NCBI RefSeq assembly: GCF_000327385.1
Contig: NW_008710179.1
Coordinates: 1,135,411 to 1,199,410 of the forward strand
Source: Lottia gigantea
Lineage: Eukaryota > Mollusca > Gastropoda > Lottiidae
Reading direction: 5' to 3'
Length of the DNA stretch: 64,000 bases
Shown here: positions 12,000 through 25,250 of the stretch, piece by piece
How positions within the stretch are numbered: position 1 is the stretch's first letter
Layout: every line of letters begins with the position of its first letter
Notes under the pieces: model-generated
Database searches by the model: none
The model's input: only the letters and a program-made list of their open reading frames with translations
Told to the model about the DNA's origin: nothing
Translations under genes and position numbers: made by a program

Positions 12000-14900
12000 T
12001 CATTCATCTTCTGGTATATATATTTCATCTCCACTGTCATTTCTCTCATCCTCAAATACTTGTTCATCTTCTTGCTGACCGGAAAACACAACTGGTTCCC
12101 TGTGTCCAGTAGATCTCATTGGACTCCTGTCTCCAGTGCTACCAGACTTCCTGACTGGTAATTGAGAACGGCGAGGTTGTAGGTTTACTTTTTGGAAGGC
12201 CATGATACAATGAAGATTTCCTCCTATTGTCTGTCGCGTCTGCTGCCCTTTCCAAAGACGTCTTATATCAAGATAGGTTGGATTTTCATTATTCAAATCT
12301 GTGGAAATGTCTGACCATCTGGAAAATATCACAGGATTTCTACTTGTAACAAGCAAAGTAACAAAACTCGTGAAAAATAATGACTTATAGAGCAAAATAT
12401 TATTAGAGTTCTATAAGCTCATGGAAAACGCAGTGGCTAGTGAGTTAGACACTTGCTCACCATCATTTTTCAACCCAGTTCCCCCCTACCCCCCTGTTAG
12501 TGATAGAAAAACAAATCTTTTCATTCAAATGGGACAATTAACAGAGAACCTTGTGAATCACACATTGCACGTTAAAGATTCCTTGAAGGTTGAAAATGCA
12601 AAAAGGATCAGCTAATGAAGCTGTCCAGACAAAATCTGACTATCTGTACATACTTTTTAGAATGGATACTTGGTTGATATGCATTAGACTCTCCTATTAA
12701 TATCCATGTCTGAACTTTATCTTGTGGTAACAAACCTCTGGAAAAAACATTTTTTTAATTCAATAGACATAAGTGCACCAAGAGGATTAACTCTTAAATG
12801 ACCACTGTTTAACTAACTACAGACTCTAATCGACTGGCTATTCAAAGCATCTCATTGATCTGATGCAGTGAATGTGATCTTTAAGCAGTAGAACAGCAGA
12901 TACATATTACAACTTTAGGGTGTGCTTAATCCATGGGCTGACAAGATTCTCATAGTTCATAGTTATAAGCATTCATTCAAAATCAAGATGTTCTTAGATT
13001 CTGCCTGTAGTAAAGTCCCCAGCCCATGTCCCCTTTCAAGCTTATCATCATACATTCTACTAGTAGTAACACAAGAGTTTTCCTACTTGTAAGCATCTTC
13101 AGAAACCATAGGTGTATCTTCATAACCAATAGGACAAAAAAAATGGTTGAAACAGTGATAAATGAAGGCTGAATTGGGATCATGTAAACCTTTCTTTAAC
13201 ATGTACAGAGCATCTCTTGATGTAACACCAGCTGTAGCATTTTTACCAACTGGTTTGTAGGTGAAAAAACATCTCCCTTTCACTTTAAAATGGTGGTTCA
13301 ATTCACGAAACCATCTACAATCAAAATAAAACCTGATTAGTTTTTCATTGATTAGACCTAAGAATCTTCAAATTTTGAACTATTCTTTACCATCATTTCT
13401 TGCTCCCATTCAGTTCAAAGTAAAAATATTGGGATCTTACCCCATATCTGATGAAAAAGTAGTGAAAAAGACCATTGATAGCAGTAGGCTATGTGTGCTT
13501 ACTTACCTTAATAAAGTAGCGTTTCCAGTAAATGGACCAAATTTAATTTCTGAATATGGTTGTTTAAATCCTAGAATTCTCAAAGCTTCCTCTTGACTTA
13601 AAGGTGCAAGACTAAAAAAAAAACAACAAATACATGTATATTCAAAATTTGAAAAAGCTTAAATTATGCAATAGTTGTCATTTTAAGCTGTTTCCATCAT
13701 GATACTAATACTTACCTATCATTACCTAGTGTAGAAAAGAGATATTTCCAACATGATACTAAAAAAAAGAGATAATTCCAACATGATACTAAATACTTAC
13801 CTACAAATACCTAGTGTAGAAAAGAGATAATTCTAACATGATACTAGAAAAAAAAAGATAATTCCAACATGAAACTAAATACTTACCTACAAATACCTAG
13901 TGTAGAAAAGAGATAATTCTAACATGATACTAGAAAAAAGAGATAATTCCAACATGATACTAAATACTTACCTACAAATACCTAGTGTAGAAAAGAGATA
14001 ATTCTAACATGATACTAGAAAAAAGAGATAATTCCAACATGATACTAAATACTTACCTACAAATACCTAGTGTAGAAAAGAGGTAATTCAAACCTGATAT
14101 TAAAAAAAGAGATAATTCCAACATGATACTAAATACTTACCTACAAATACCTAGTGTAGAAAAGAGATAATTCTAATATGATACTAGAAAAAAGAGATAA
14201 TTCCACCATGATACTAAATACTTACCCACAAATACCTAGTGTAGAAAAGAGGTAATTCAAACATGATATTAAAAAAAAGACATGATTCCAACATGATACT
14301 AAATACTTACCTAAAAATACCTAGTGTAGAAAAGAGATAATTCCAACATGATACTATACTTACCTACCATTACCTAGTGTAGAAAAGAGGTAATTCCAAC
14401 ATGATACTAAAAAAAAGAGATAATTCCAACATGATACTAAATACTTACCTAAAAATACCTAGTGTAGAAAAGAGATAATTCCAACATGATACTAATTACT
14501 TACCTACCATTACCTAGTGTAGAAAAGAGATAATTCCGACATGATACTAATTACTTACCTACAATTACCTAGTGTAGAAAAGAGATAATTCCGACATGAT
14601 ACTAATTACTTACCTACCATTACCTAGTGTAGAAAAGAGATAATTCCAACATGATACTAATTACTTACCTACCATTGCCTAGTGTTGAAAAGAGATAATT
14701 CCAACATGATACTAATTACTTACCTACCATTACCTAGTGTAGAAACGAGATAATTCTAACATGATACTAATTACTTACCTACCATTACCTAGTGTCGAAA
14801 AGAGATAATTCTAACATGATACTAATTACTTACCTACCATTACCTAGTGTCGAAAAGAGATAATTCCAACATGATACTAAAGATGATATACCACATGCTT

Positions 14901-17084
14901 TAGGAATTTGAGGACGGGAAATACAGTTCCTACAAAAAATTAAAATGTGTCAGCAATGATATTAACTAAAATGGTGTCGAAGCAATAGCCTACATTGTAG
15001 GTAACAAAAATTGACTGTGACACCCATCAGCACTGATAAAAGTATATATAAGTCCTTGCTTAAACATACAGGAATAAAATACTAGCATTCACCAACAAGT
15101 TTTTTGTGACTTTGTAGAGTTGTGCCTCAAGGGAAATTTATCCAGGACAGTGGCATATGCTTACAGGCTTTAACAGATCATAGGATAATCTGCAGCTTAG
15201 GAGCTTTTTTCAAGTCACTTCTCAGACCTGCATCACCGCTAGAAAGTGTTCAAACCCAGAGCTTTTAATTTAACACCTTTCTCACAAAGCCACCCCTGTT
15301 TTCAAAAAAGTCATGTGAGGAACTCCTACCATCTTTTCTGATCCAAGATTTTTCTTTGAGCTATTTGATCAGAGGTAGCTGTTATAGCTGGTGATAGATT
15401 GTCATCATATTTAATATCACTATCTATCCATCTTCTTACTTTATTTAAACCTACAATATAACAAGTCTAAGTTTTTGATTGTTTACAAGGAGATGAGTAG
15501 ATGATGTAAAAAAAAGAATCCTTGGATAAACATTATGCAACAAATCAAAAGGCTTGACACAAATTAACTCAATTTTCACTGCAACACATTGATTTTCGCT
15601 AAACAGTGCAGTTCAATATTGATTGGTTCCTTGTAAGAAAAGATGACTTTTACTTGAACTCAGTATGGAGTTTTGCTTTCCAGATATGATAATCAAAATA
15701 AGATAAGAAGAAACAAACTACTGTACTTTTCCGTGTATAATGCGCAGGTTTTTACCCTGAAAAGGGATACGCACAGAAGGGGTGCGCAATATACATGGTT
15801 AAATAATTTTTGAGTTTTTTTTTATAATAAGTTTTCAAGCAGAAGTCAAGGATCAGGAAAACTTTTTTAAGGTGTCACTTACAAACGTCATACAGCCAAA
15901 CCTGTTTTTGGTTCATTTCTGGATGCCCTAGTAAAGTTTGATCACCTAATGTCACAATGTATACTGTTTTAAGTAAAAACCAAAACATACAGCAAGCATG
16001 AAACTTATTTATAAAAAAAAAGGAGGCAACAAAGAAATAACCAAAATTCCCCAAAAAATAAAATTCGATAGAAATGCCTACCTGCAGATTTTGATTTCGT
16101 ATCATTATTACTTTGAAAATCACCAACATCAATTTCCCAAGCTAGAGTATTGTCACCTTCACCAGAATCAAGATCATTGGAAAGATTACCTAAACCGTCA
16201 CCATTAGGAATACTAGATTTACCTCCCTTCCCTCTCATAAAGACTTCAGAGTTATCACTCCCTGAATGATTGCTGGAGTGTGATGTAGTTCTTTGCCCTG
16301 GAGCAGAAGTCATCGTGATTTCTGGTATTATGCCTTCACACAAATTGTCTGATGATTTCAACAGTTCATCACTGATCAATTCATCTGAGTTTTCACCTTC
16401 AGAATTTGAACGTCTGGCCTGCAAACTTTCATTTTTCATATTGTCTGCATATGCTTGTTTATCATGCTTCTTTGGACTTTTGCTTATTGGTATTGATGAT
16501 TTATTCCGTCTTAGTCCATTTTCATCAAAAGTTCCTGAAATGTCCATAAAAAGGGCTTTGTATCTAGTTGTTCGGATTCGACGATTAACCGAATCTAAAA
16601 AAAAATGTAGGCTATGCAGCTGTCCAACAAAAATTTCCCTGATTGCAAACTCCATAGTATTGCCTGTGTACACATTCAATTTTTTCAATATCAATAGTAT
16701 CGTAGAGGTGAGGATCCTTTTTTCAATCATCAATTCATAAATATCTATTTCAAATTTTTTTTCCACACTTTAACACCATGACAATCTAGACAACTTACCC
16801 ACACCTCCTTGTTGAAGATTCAAAGCAGCATTGTAAGCAGCATCATAATTCTGTTCATTTAAATGTGACATCAACACTTCAACTTCTGATACTAATTTAC
16901 TGACAACAGCAGCATCAACTGAAATCTGACGTCCTACTGCTGCTGGTGCTTTCAGGTTTTCTTTATTTTCAGCAGGTTCAGTATCACTATATCCGGTTTC
17001 ATATGCTGAATAATAATCATCATCATCATCTGAATTGAGGTCATCCACAATATATGGTTCTGATACAGTTAATGAATTCCCCAT
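12000..17084 (-). CDS. BIVM: BIVM (basic immunoglobulin-like variable motif-containing protein) homologue
   Basis: Eight coding exons on the minus strand: 16799-17084, 16082-16594, 15330-15450, 14834-14929, 13507-13611, 13087-13314, 12654-12737 and 12000-12318. They total 1752 nt, a 583-residue protein, and all phases close. The first 240 residues are acidic/serine-rich and poorly conserved; the start MGNSLT fits an N-myristoylation signal. From residue about 246 it tracks human [109 protein letters not shown] and [10 protein letters not shown]. The biochemical role of BIVM is not established. The Cys319 context (CGISSL) and His431 context (NHFFCPIGY) look like a papain/C39-type fold (inference). 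The exon 4 edge is tandemly copied in the next intron. A SINE relic sits in intron 7. Confidence 0.93.
12418..12605 (+). mobile_element. Degraded tRNA-derived SINE copy (BIVM intron 7)
   Basis: An A-box-like TGGCTAGTGAGTTAGAC near 12433 and a 3' body (AAATGGGACAATTAACAG, GCACGTTAAAGATTCCTTG) align by eye with the better preserved SINE at 52898-53125. The B-box part is missing or decayed. An open frame through it is coincidental. Confidence 0.55.
13696..14880 (-). repeat. Tandem array copied from BIVM exon 4 end and its 5' splice site
   Basis: About 17 units of about 55 bp, some lengthened to about 85 bp by a second half-unit. Read on the minus strand each unit holds ATGTTGGAATTATCTCTTTT, then ACACTAGGTAATGGTAG and the donor GTAAGT. 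That is BIVM codons [12 protein letters not shown] plus the exon's own splice donor. The exon-proximal units (14770-14880) are nearly identical to the exon; the distal ones diverge (AAATACC for CATTACC). The real donor is at 14834, confirmed by phase with exon 5. Reading through it meets TAA at once, so use of any decoy donor would insert a stop. Confidence 0.9.
15730..15798. mobile_element. Short inverted-repeat (hairpin) element remnant
   Basis: TGTATAATGCGCA at the left and TGCGCAATATACA at the right form a nearly perfect inverted pair about 70 bp apart inside BIVM intron 2. It resembles the termini of a small DNA transposon or MITE, but no target duplication was identified. Confidence 0.35.
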
Positions 17085-19244
17085 TTTCTAATTTTCCTGA
17101 AATACTAAATTTTCAAATCCTGTTACTGACGGTCAACAAACTAGTGATTGCATCAAAAAAAAGGAGTATCCCAAACACAGTTTAAAAAAATAAGAATGCA
17201 CAACATTTTACAACATCCAATATCACAAAAAGTCAAAAATAGTTATAAACTTTTGGAAGTCTTATAGAACGTTCATTTTGAATATAAGATCGATACAAGC
17301 TACAGAATATCCAATATCCATTTTTTACTTGTATCAATAGAAGAACCCCTTCACCAGAATTCTTAAAAACGCTATAGAAAACTATTAGTCATTTAATAAA
17401 TATATATAAGATGATATCCCTGTATATTTATACAGTATACTATATTCCATTGGTAATATTATTTATTGATTTACAGTTACACAGGTGTTTCCATTTTTTC
17501 CAGGATATATTAGACCTGTCAGCTATTATTACTCATATCCTTTATTACTAGCATGTTTAATACTCAATACTGAATAATTAAAGCAATTGCATATCATATT
17601 GTTCTATTTAACACACAGAGAAAGCTGAACTGTGACCTGTACCCATCCATAGATCCAAGTACACAAAATCAGTAATCAGACACAAAGTGAGTCCAATAGC
17701 CATCCTGGATCACTCGATATTGAAGTGTATGATTCAAACAAAAAGAAGTACTATAATAAAAGAAGTAAGAAGACGCCTTTTAAAGGGACATCTCCGCCAT
17801 TTTGGAGGTTTATTTAAGTCTTGAATATATGTATATAGTCCTCAGAAGTACTAGAAATGTACGAAGATCAATGGCCTGATATAATTAATTTTAGATGAAC
17901 CAGAAGTCATTCACATAGCTTAAATATGCTGCGGAAAAACACAAATTGTCTTTGTCACTCATTTTTATTTGCCTACTCAAATCTTGAGTAAAATCTCACA
18001 AGTGCCCATGCTTCCACTGCAAGATTATAGCGTTGCTGTCGGGATTTATAATATCATGCTACGGCCAATAGTTTTATCGTCTGCATCATCATCCAATCAG
18101 ATTCATTTTGCTTTCACCTGCATGGTCTGCAAGTGATTATTGGTGAAAAACTACTGACTGGAGATTTCTTGTCCCTCATGTGCCTACAGCCAGTTGGTGA
18201 AACTCTTGACCAGACTCTAGTCGGCACCAAAAATCACTGACTAAGACGGCAGCATGAGGCAGATGTCACTAGAAAGACATGTATGCCAATCTTCATCTTG
18301 GATTGTCAATTTGGAATCCCTTTTAAGTCAACACAGCCTAAAATATTGATATAAATTGGTTTTTCTAATTTGTAAATGAAATTTACCTTGGAAAGTATTT
18401 GAGATTGTGTCAGCTAGTTGTGGTCTGGAACCTGATCAAGTTGACAGCTGATATTATTGAAACATATTTTAACACTGACTCATTCTAAACATTGATCAAC
18501 TTTAACTTAATCAAATACACTTTAAATCTATATTCACATTATTATTTCATAATTCATAGAGGTACAGAATACGAGTGAATATTAAACAATAAATATTCCA
18601 GAATTCATCACAAGTGGAAGACATAAAACATTTAGTATTATCAATATTATAATTAGACCTAGATAATAATAATTAATAGATTTAATGGGACATATAATTG
18701 TTCCAAAACAAATTCCTCACAGATGGTAAGTGAAGACACATTAAACTCTAGAAAAAAGATTAATTTTGTTTCGTTCTTAGCACCTAGTCGAAGATTTTTA
18801 GATCTTTTTTCAAAAAAATTTGTTCACCGTTATTTGTTTTCAACACTTGAAGACTAAGATAAATTTTTCATATACACTGCAGCTGTTTTTAATACTCCAT
18901 TTCTTAAATCCTCAAAATTTATATCTAGTAAGTAACTGAAAGAGAACTATGTAGGTACACTATAACCTGGCTACTATTAGAAAACTATTTTGAAATCAAT
19001 TATAATGTTACAGGTCAGCTACTATAAATAAGACAATTTAAGACATTCCTCATATTCAATATATATATAATTTTCGATAAATATACTATAATAGACACTT
19101 TAGTTAAACTAGTCAGAAACCTGCTGACTCTCATTAGCCTTCAGTACTGATAGTTTTTTCTGGATTCAGAAGCATTAGGTACATCAGGTGCTTTTCTTAT
19201 ACTGGTACCTAACTATTTCTCCCTTCCGCACCCTTCAAAAACTA
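17085..19244. other. Intergenic region upstream of BIVM
   Basis: It holds the presumed BIVM promoter and leader, not resolved. At 17780-17900 there is the left end of MITE family A (TTAAAGGGACA, then TTGAATATATG and CAGAAGTACTAGAAATGTA). The following 350 bp contain no recognised feature. The rest is AT-rich with nothing supported. Confidence 0.4.
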
Positions 19245-19556
19245 TTAAAAGACCAGATGTGCCATTTTCAGGGGTTGATTTAGGGCTTGATTATATGTAA
19301 ATAATCTTTAGAAGTACTAGAAATGTATGATAATCACATAATTCCTTCAAAAATATCTCAAACTTGGAATTTAACGTTAAAAGACAGGTTGTCATTTTAA
19401 CATTCAAACGCAGATAATTCTGTACACACATACATTTGAAGGCTCAAATAGCGATGGTGAGCTGTGAACATAATTACAGATGAGCTTATCAAAAAAATTC
19501 CCCTTTCTGACACTAAGGTATGATTGGCCGAAAATATGGCGCACTTGTCCCTTTAA
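19245..19556. mobile_element. MITE family A, full-length copy
   Basis: The right end GCGCACTTGTCCCTTTAA is the approximate inverted complement of the left end TTAAAAGACCAGATGTGCC. ACTA flanks both ends (19241-19244 and 19557-19560), a possible target duplication. The internal blocks TCAGAAGTACTAGAAATGTA-like, AACGCAGATAATTC and GAAGGCTCAAA recur at 17780-17900, 25886-26242, 32408-32660 and 62172-62256. No coding capacity. Confidence 0.65.
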
Positions 19557-22137
19557 ACTATATAAGAGGCTGACAATATTAAGCAAATTTCTTTTATTAA
19601 TAATATGACATGCCTGTTTAAATTCAGAAATCTCATCAATTGAGTGTAATAATCCTTTGATGAAAGCAGGTTGATTCAAATACATACCTTAGAAAAAAAA
19701 TTGGAATGCCATGAATGTTACTTAAATTCAGAAAATTCTGCGATTAAGATTTGAAGTTCTTTGGATATCTGGTTAACCATTCATAATAGAACGATTTTTT
19801 TCACCTTTGGTTTCATTTGATTTAATGCACTAGTGAGAAATTCATATCAAATTGATTCTGATATGGGAAACTACTCACTGCAAAAACCTGTTATTTATAG
19901 TAAAATTCCAAATGAAATCAGTCTTAAAGCTCCTTTCTAAATATAGATATTATAGCAATGGTATCAAACATAATAATTTTTTTCAGAATAGTACATGTTA
20001 CTAAAATGTTTTAGTAAATTTTAGTTCTTCATATTCTTGATATTGTAACCATAAACCAAAATCTGGTTACTTGTTTGATCACTTAAAAAAAAAGCACTTA
20101 AATTTTTGACAGGGAAATTTAGATTTGTCTTTGTAATAGGGTCTTGCCTAGGAATGTTAATATCTACAATATCACTCTTATTTTAATTTTTAATTGGTGG
20201 ACAATGGAATAGTCCAACTTAAAATCTTGTTTATACCCAAAAGTTATCAATTACCTCAATGATTCTTGCCTAAAGCTATAATCCCTTCATCAAAATTCCA
20301 CAAACGACCTACTTAAACATCTTATTTAAGCCACAAAATTCCAATGTTGACAAACAAAGAAAACCTATAAAAGTTTGAAAGTTAACAAGAGTTCTGTGAT
20401 AGACTGGTAACATATGGGAGTAATTTGATAGGCTTCCTTGACAACCTTACTACTACCTCACATATAGTACAAGGTGTGACTAAAACGCCAGATTTCCCCA
20501 ACTATATGGAAATAACAGATGATGGTGCCTATCAAGTTTAATAAGACATTAACAGGCATGCATTGCTAAATTAAAAATTATGGAATTATGATGCTCCTGA
20601 AGTTTCTTCTCTAACCTAAGTTAATCTCTTATCAATGAGTCTTTTTTGGTCATGGTCAATATCAACTAATTTCATGGAAGGTTTGTGAAGAGAATTTAAT
20701 ACAGTTAACCATTTGGAATATGAATCTAATTTTTGTTTTATTTCCAGAACATTAATGAAAAAACATTGAGTGCATTATACTGTATTTTATAATTTTACCT
20801 GAGGCTTACTAGCTGTTGAGTTGCTACAAATTTTGAATTTGTAGGAATATATATTATATAGGAATGCTTTAAATAAAAATATCTCAACTATATACTTTAA
20901 AATACTATGAAATAAAATATCTGAACTATATCCTTTAGAATACCTACTATAAAATGAAATATCTCAACTATGTCATTAGGTTCCATAAAGTCCATGTTAA
21001 ATATAATGATCTTATAATGTATTAACACATTAACACAAAAATTTTATTCTTTATCCATCTTGATTGATCTATGACAGCTTGTGGACTCATTGCATGTTTT
21101 CGTGTTTGCATTTTGGATTTGGACACATGGATTGTGATCATATATTGTGATATCAATTAGTCTTTTGTGATCAAAAATAAAAGGACTAGAACCATCAAAA
21201 TTCAATTGAATCCTACAAGGGCCAAACAGCACTAGAGGCACACTTTCATATGTCATGCTAAATTGTCACCCATTCTTCTATGGACAGTTCCTGAATTTGG
21301 TGTCCTGGAGGCAGCGATCACAGCAAAACAATTTTTTCAAGAAATCCACCTGCTGGACCTTAGTAGGTTTCGATAATTTTTTTGTGCGCGTTCTGTTCTT
21401 TTTTGGTTCACCTAGACTACTACTCCATACAATGGTTTATGACATAAATGTTATACCCAGAAAGAAAAGTTCTTTTCTTTTATTTGAAATTCACATTAGA
21501 TACCTGAAACTTTTATAGCAGTACATGTTCGATACAATAAGATCTAGATTAAATTCAAACTTATATCAAATCTTTTCTTTTCTCCTCAAAGAAAAAGGAG
21601 CACTTCAATTCCAGTGTCAAATGAATTATGTAATTAATAGAAAAAGAAAGAAGAAATTGATGTACAAAGAATGCTTGACATTAGATTGTCCCGGAGCATT
21701 GTAAGTCATATGTAAAAATCAATGCACTACAAAACTTTATAATTCTTTGAAAAATATCTACTGAAAAATCTCAAAGGAGATAAAGAATTTCTAAAACAAA
21801 AAACACCTAAAACCCTTTTTCTTTCAATGAAAAATCTTTAGAGGAAAACGTTTCAAGTTATGCAAAGAATTCTTCAAATAAGACCTTAAATGTTAAAAAA
21901 ATTAAAAAAAAAATTACCTGAATATTGTCTAGAGTATCATGTTAAGCTGGTTGTCAACAAATGAATATATAAACCACTGTAACAGTATCTCTACTGATAT
22001 GCTACACTACCTACATAGTCAAATATGACAAGGTTGGCTCTAAACTGGACCATGACATATCACCTGTAACATAAAACAATCAAATCTTCTTTAATCTTTT
22101 ATATAATATCATAGAAATATCTTAGTGCTTTAGAGTG
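19557..22137. other. AT-rich intergenic sequence, nothing recognised
   Basis: No gene, RNA or named element is supported. Two short opposed open frames around 21044-21518 have better base composition than their surroundings but no recognisable domain and contain stops between segments. Confidence 0.4.
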
Positions 22138-22212
22138 TCATAGTAAATTTTCAAATTCATTTGTACTTTTTATAAAGAAGAAAGGGGACAGATGTTCTCC
22201 TTGTTTAACACC
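22138..22212 (-). mobile_element. Non-LTR retrotransposon (LINE) reverse transcriptase scrap
   Basis: On the minus strand the frame reads GVKQGEHLSPFFFIK and then NEFENLL. This matches the conserved RT motif GVxQGxxLSPxLFxIFxND of RTE/CR1-type LINEs. Only about 25 residues are recognisable and the frame then stops, so it is a truncated relic. Confidence 0.55.
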
Positions 22213-23537
22213 TTGATGCTTTCACAAATATTTATTGTATGTTGTAATTTGTGCTGAATATTCATAGATGTTATTGCTATTTATTTTATTTTGAAAACCA
22301 TGGTCAAAAATTTTTGTATTTAAAAACATTTTCATCCTCTGGTGTTATTGTAGGAATATTGTCTAAACTTGGAAATATAATGCTTGTCACATTTTAGATA
22401 TCTAATATTCAAGATATTGTAAACCAAAATTGGCATTAAGAAAATGTGTTCTAATACATACTCTCAGACAAAATTTGAGTAAAAATCACAAAAAATGGTC
22501 TAATAACAATTTTATATTTTTTTTATATATTGTAGGCCATAATGGCAAAGAATATCAAACAAAACGAACATTAAGACTTGATTTTCCTGCAGGGCTTTAA
22601 AGAGAGTTTATGTTCATTTCCCTTACAGTACTAATTCATATAAATTATCATTGATAATATTTTCAAGAGGATGTAAGGTTTTATCAACTAATAAAAATTT
22701 GATATTGATTAAACAAGAGATTAAGAACAGATGTATTAACACAATCACTATCTGAAATAAGCTTATATTTCTTTTTTTGTAACCTCTGAAGGTTTAGATC
22801 AAATGGAGGATACTTAATAACATATACAATGTAATTTGCATTTGCCTTCCTGTTTCATGAAGGGGTAGTTTTTTGAAAAATGCACTTTGATCCATCAAGC
22901 TGTTATTCAGATCGATAAATTTGATTCATTTTTGACATAAGATTCAGTGGAATAAAAAAAATGTTACAGTTACAGTTGATTTAAGAATCTTAGAACAGTC
23001 CCAAATTTTTAAATTGATTGCTTCATGTGACAGTATGTATAAATTTAGAGCTGCAAAAATTCACATTATTGGATAACATTATCAGGAATTGTAGCAGCAG
23101 TAATACAAATTTATTTCAGCAATCATATTCAATTAGTGCATTCCTATCAGACTCAAAGCTTATATCAACATGAACATTTCCAATAGTTAATATAATAGCC
23201 ACAATACCTCTTATCTTTAATATAACAACATTAAAATTCAAATTTTGTGGTATAAAATTTGTTTGTTTGTTTGTTTGTTTTAACTCATAAATTTACCTTA
23301 TTTCCATGTGAATCTTCATGTATATATCCAAATTCTAAATTACTTTTCACATCTGTTTAGATATTCCCTTCTAATAAATAATAAACTGGTTTTAATACAC
23401 AAATATCAAAACATGTTAGATCTGTGTAGGATAATCAAGTTTACGCTCAAGTTGTTCCCATTGACAATCTAACCTGGTCAAGATATAATTCCACCTACTA
23501 TTCTACTGAATACAAACTCTTTATCTATTTATTCAAG
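22213..23537. other. AT-rich intergenic sequence
   Basis: It contains a short TTTG microsatellite near 23260-23282. No exon or element was recognised. Confidence 0.4.
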
Positions 23538-24957
23538 CCACAATATGACAACATCAAACATGATTTAGAGAAAATAAAATCACAATATAACGAAAATCAA
23601 ACCATGATTTAGAGAAAATAAAGTCACAATATAACCAAAATCAAACCATGATTTAGAGAAAATAAAGTCACAATATTACCAAAATCAAACCATGATTTAG
23701 AGAAAATAAAGTCACAATATAACCAAAATCAAACCATGATTTAGAGAAAATAAAGTCACAAGATAACCAAAATCAAACCATGATTTAGCGAAATTAAAGT
23801 CACAATATTACCAAAATCAAACCATGTTTTAGAGAAACGAAAGTCACAATATAACCAAAATCAAACCATGATTTAGAGAAAATAAAGTCACAATATAACC
23901 AAATTCAAACCATGATTTAGAGAAAATAAAGTCACAATATAACCAAAATCAAACCATGATTTAGCGAAAATAAATTCACAATATAACCAAATTCAAACCA
24001 TGATTTAGAGAAAATAAAGTCATAATATAACCAAAATCAGATCTTAAGAAAGAAAATGCTAATGACCAAAATCAAACCATGATTTAGAGAAAATAAAATC
24101 ACAATATAACCAAAATCAAACCATGATTTAGAGAAAATAAAGTCACAATATACGGTAACCAAATTCAAACCATGATTTAGAGAAAATAATGTCACAATAT
24201 AACCAAAATCAAACCATGATTTAGCGAAATTAAAGTCACAATATAACCAAAATCAAACCATGATTTAGAGAAATGAAAGTCACAATATTACCAAAATCAA
24301 ACCATGTTTTAGAGAAATGAAAGTCACAATATTACCAAAATCAAACCATGATTTAGCGAAATTAAAGTCACAATATAACCAAAATCAAACCATGATTTAG
24401 AGAAAATAAAGTCATAATATAACCAAATTCAAACCATGTTTTAGAGAAAATAAAGTCATAATATAACCAAAATGAAACCATGATTTAGAGAAAATAAAGT
24501 CATAATATAACCAAAATTAAACCATGATTTAGAGAAATTAAAGTCACAATATAACCAAAATCAAACCATGATTTAGAGAAAATAAAGTCATAATATAACC
24601 AAAATCAAACCATGATTTAGAGAAATTAAAGTCACAATATAACCAAAATCAAACCATGATTTAGAGAAAATAAAGTCATAATATAACCAAAATCAAACCA
24701 TGATTTAGAGAAAATAAAGTCACAATATAACCAAAATCAAACCATGATTTAGAGAAAATAAAGTCACAATATAACCAAAATCAAACTATGATTTAGAGAA
24801 ATTAAAGTCACAATATAACCAAAATCAAACCATGATTTAGAGAAAATAAAGTCATAATATAACCAAAATCAAACCATGATTTAGAGAAAATAAAGTCACA
24901 ATATTACCAAATTCAAACCATGATTTAGAGAAAATAAAGTCACAATATAACCAAAAT
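23538..24957. repeat. Large 44-bp minisatellite array
   Basis: About 32 head-to-tail copies of a 44-bp unit with core AATCAAACCATGATTTAGAG followed by AAAATAAAGTCACAATATAACC. Variants (AGCG for AGAG, GAAATGAAAG, ATATTACC) recur in patches, suggesting duplication of blocks of several units. One copy is broken near 24035-24065. No adjacent exon was found from which it might derive. Confidence 0.93.
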
Positions 24958-24984
24958 CAGATCGTAAAAGTTAATCCACAAGAC

Positions 24985-25250
24985 GACCAAAACCGGGCCC
25001 CAGCAAGTGAGAATTAAGCCCCAGCAGAACCTTCTTCATTCAGTTCATATACAGTGTCTTTGTACAAGATCAAAAAGATATAGATTTTTATAAGTTCTTG
25101 GCACCTCAAAATTGTCAGAAATGAGTTCTCTGAGCCTTTAATTCTTCAAATTTTCTGATTACAAAATCTGAGCCCCAGCACCAATTCATTCCTTGTGACG
25201 GGGCTGAACCAAATCATGATTTAGAGAAATTAAAGTCACAATATGTCTAT
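24985..25250. repeat. Interruption and stray satellite unit at the end of the 44-bp array
   Basis: About 215 bp of unrelated, GC-richer sequence bounded by related GCCCCAGCA motifs (24996-25026 and about 25170) separates the main array from one more 44-bp unit at about 25207-25246. It looks like an insertion into the array, but no inverted repeats or coding sequence identify it. Confidence 0.5.

Noticed and set aside
13696-14880. CRISPR-like array
   Set aside because: Units are contiguous without variable spacers, derive from a host exon, and the genome is eukaryotic.
16005-16080. Extension of BIVM exon 2 past 16082
   Set aside because: A donor at 16082 joins in phase to the exon at 15450 and the conserved [10 protein letters not shown] block; the extension is intronic.
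21044-21518. Two adjacent opposed open frames that might be a small gene
   Set aside because: No recognisable domain, no splice-phase support and stops between segments; left as unassigned.
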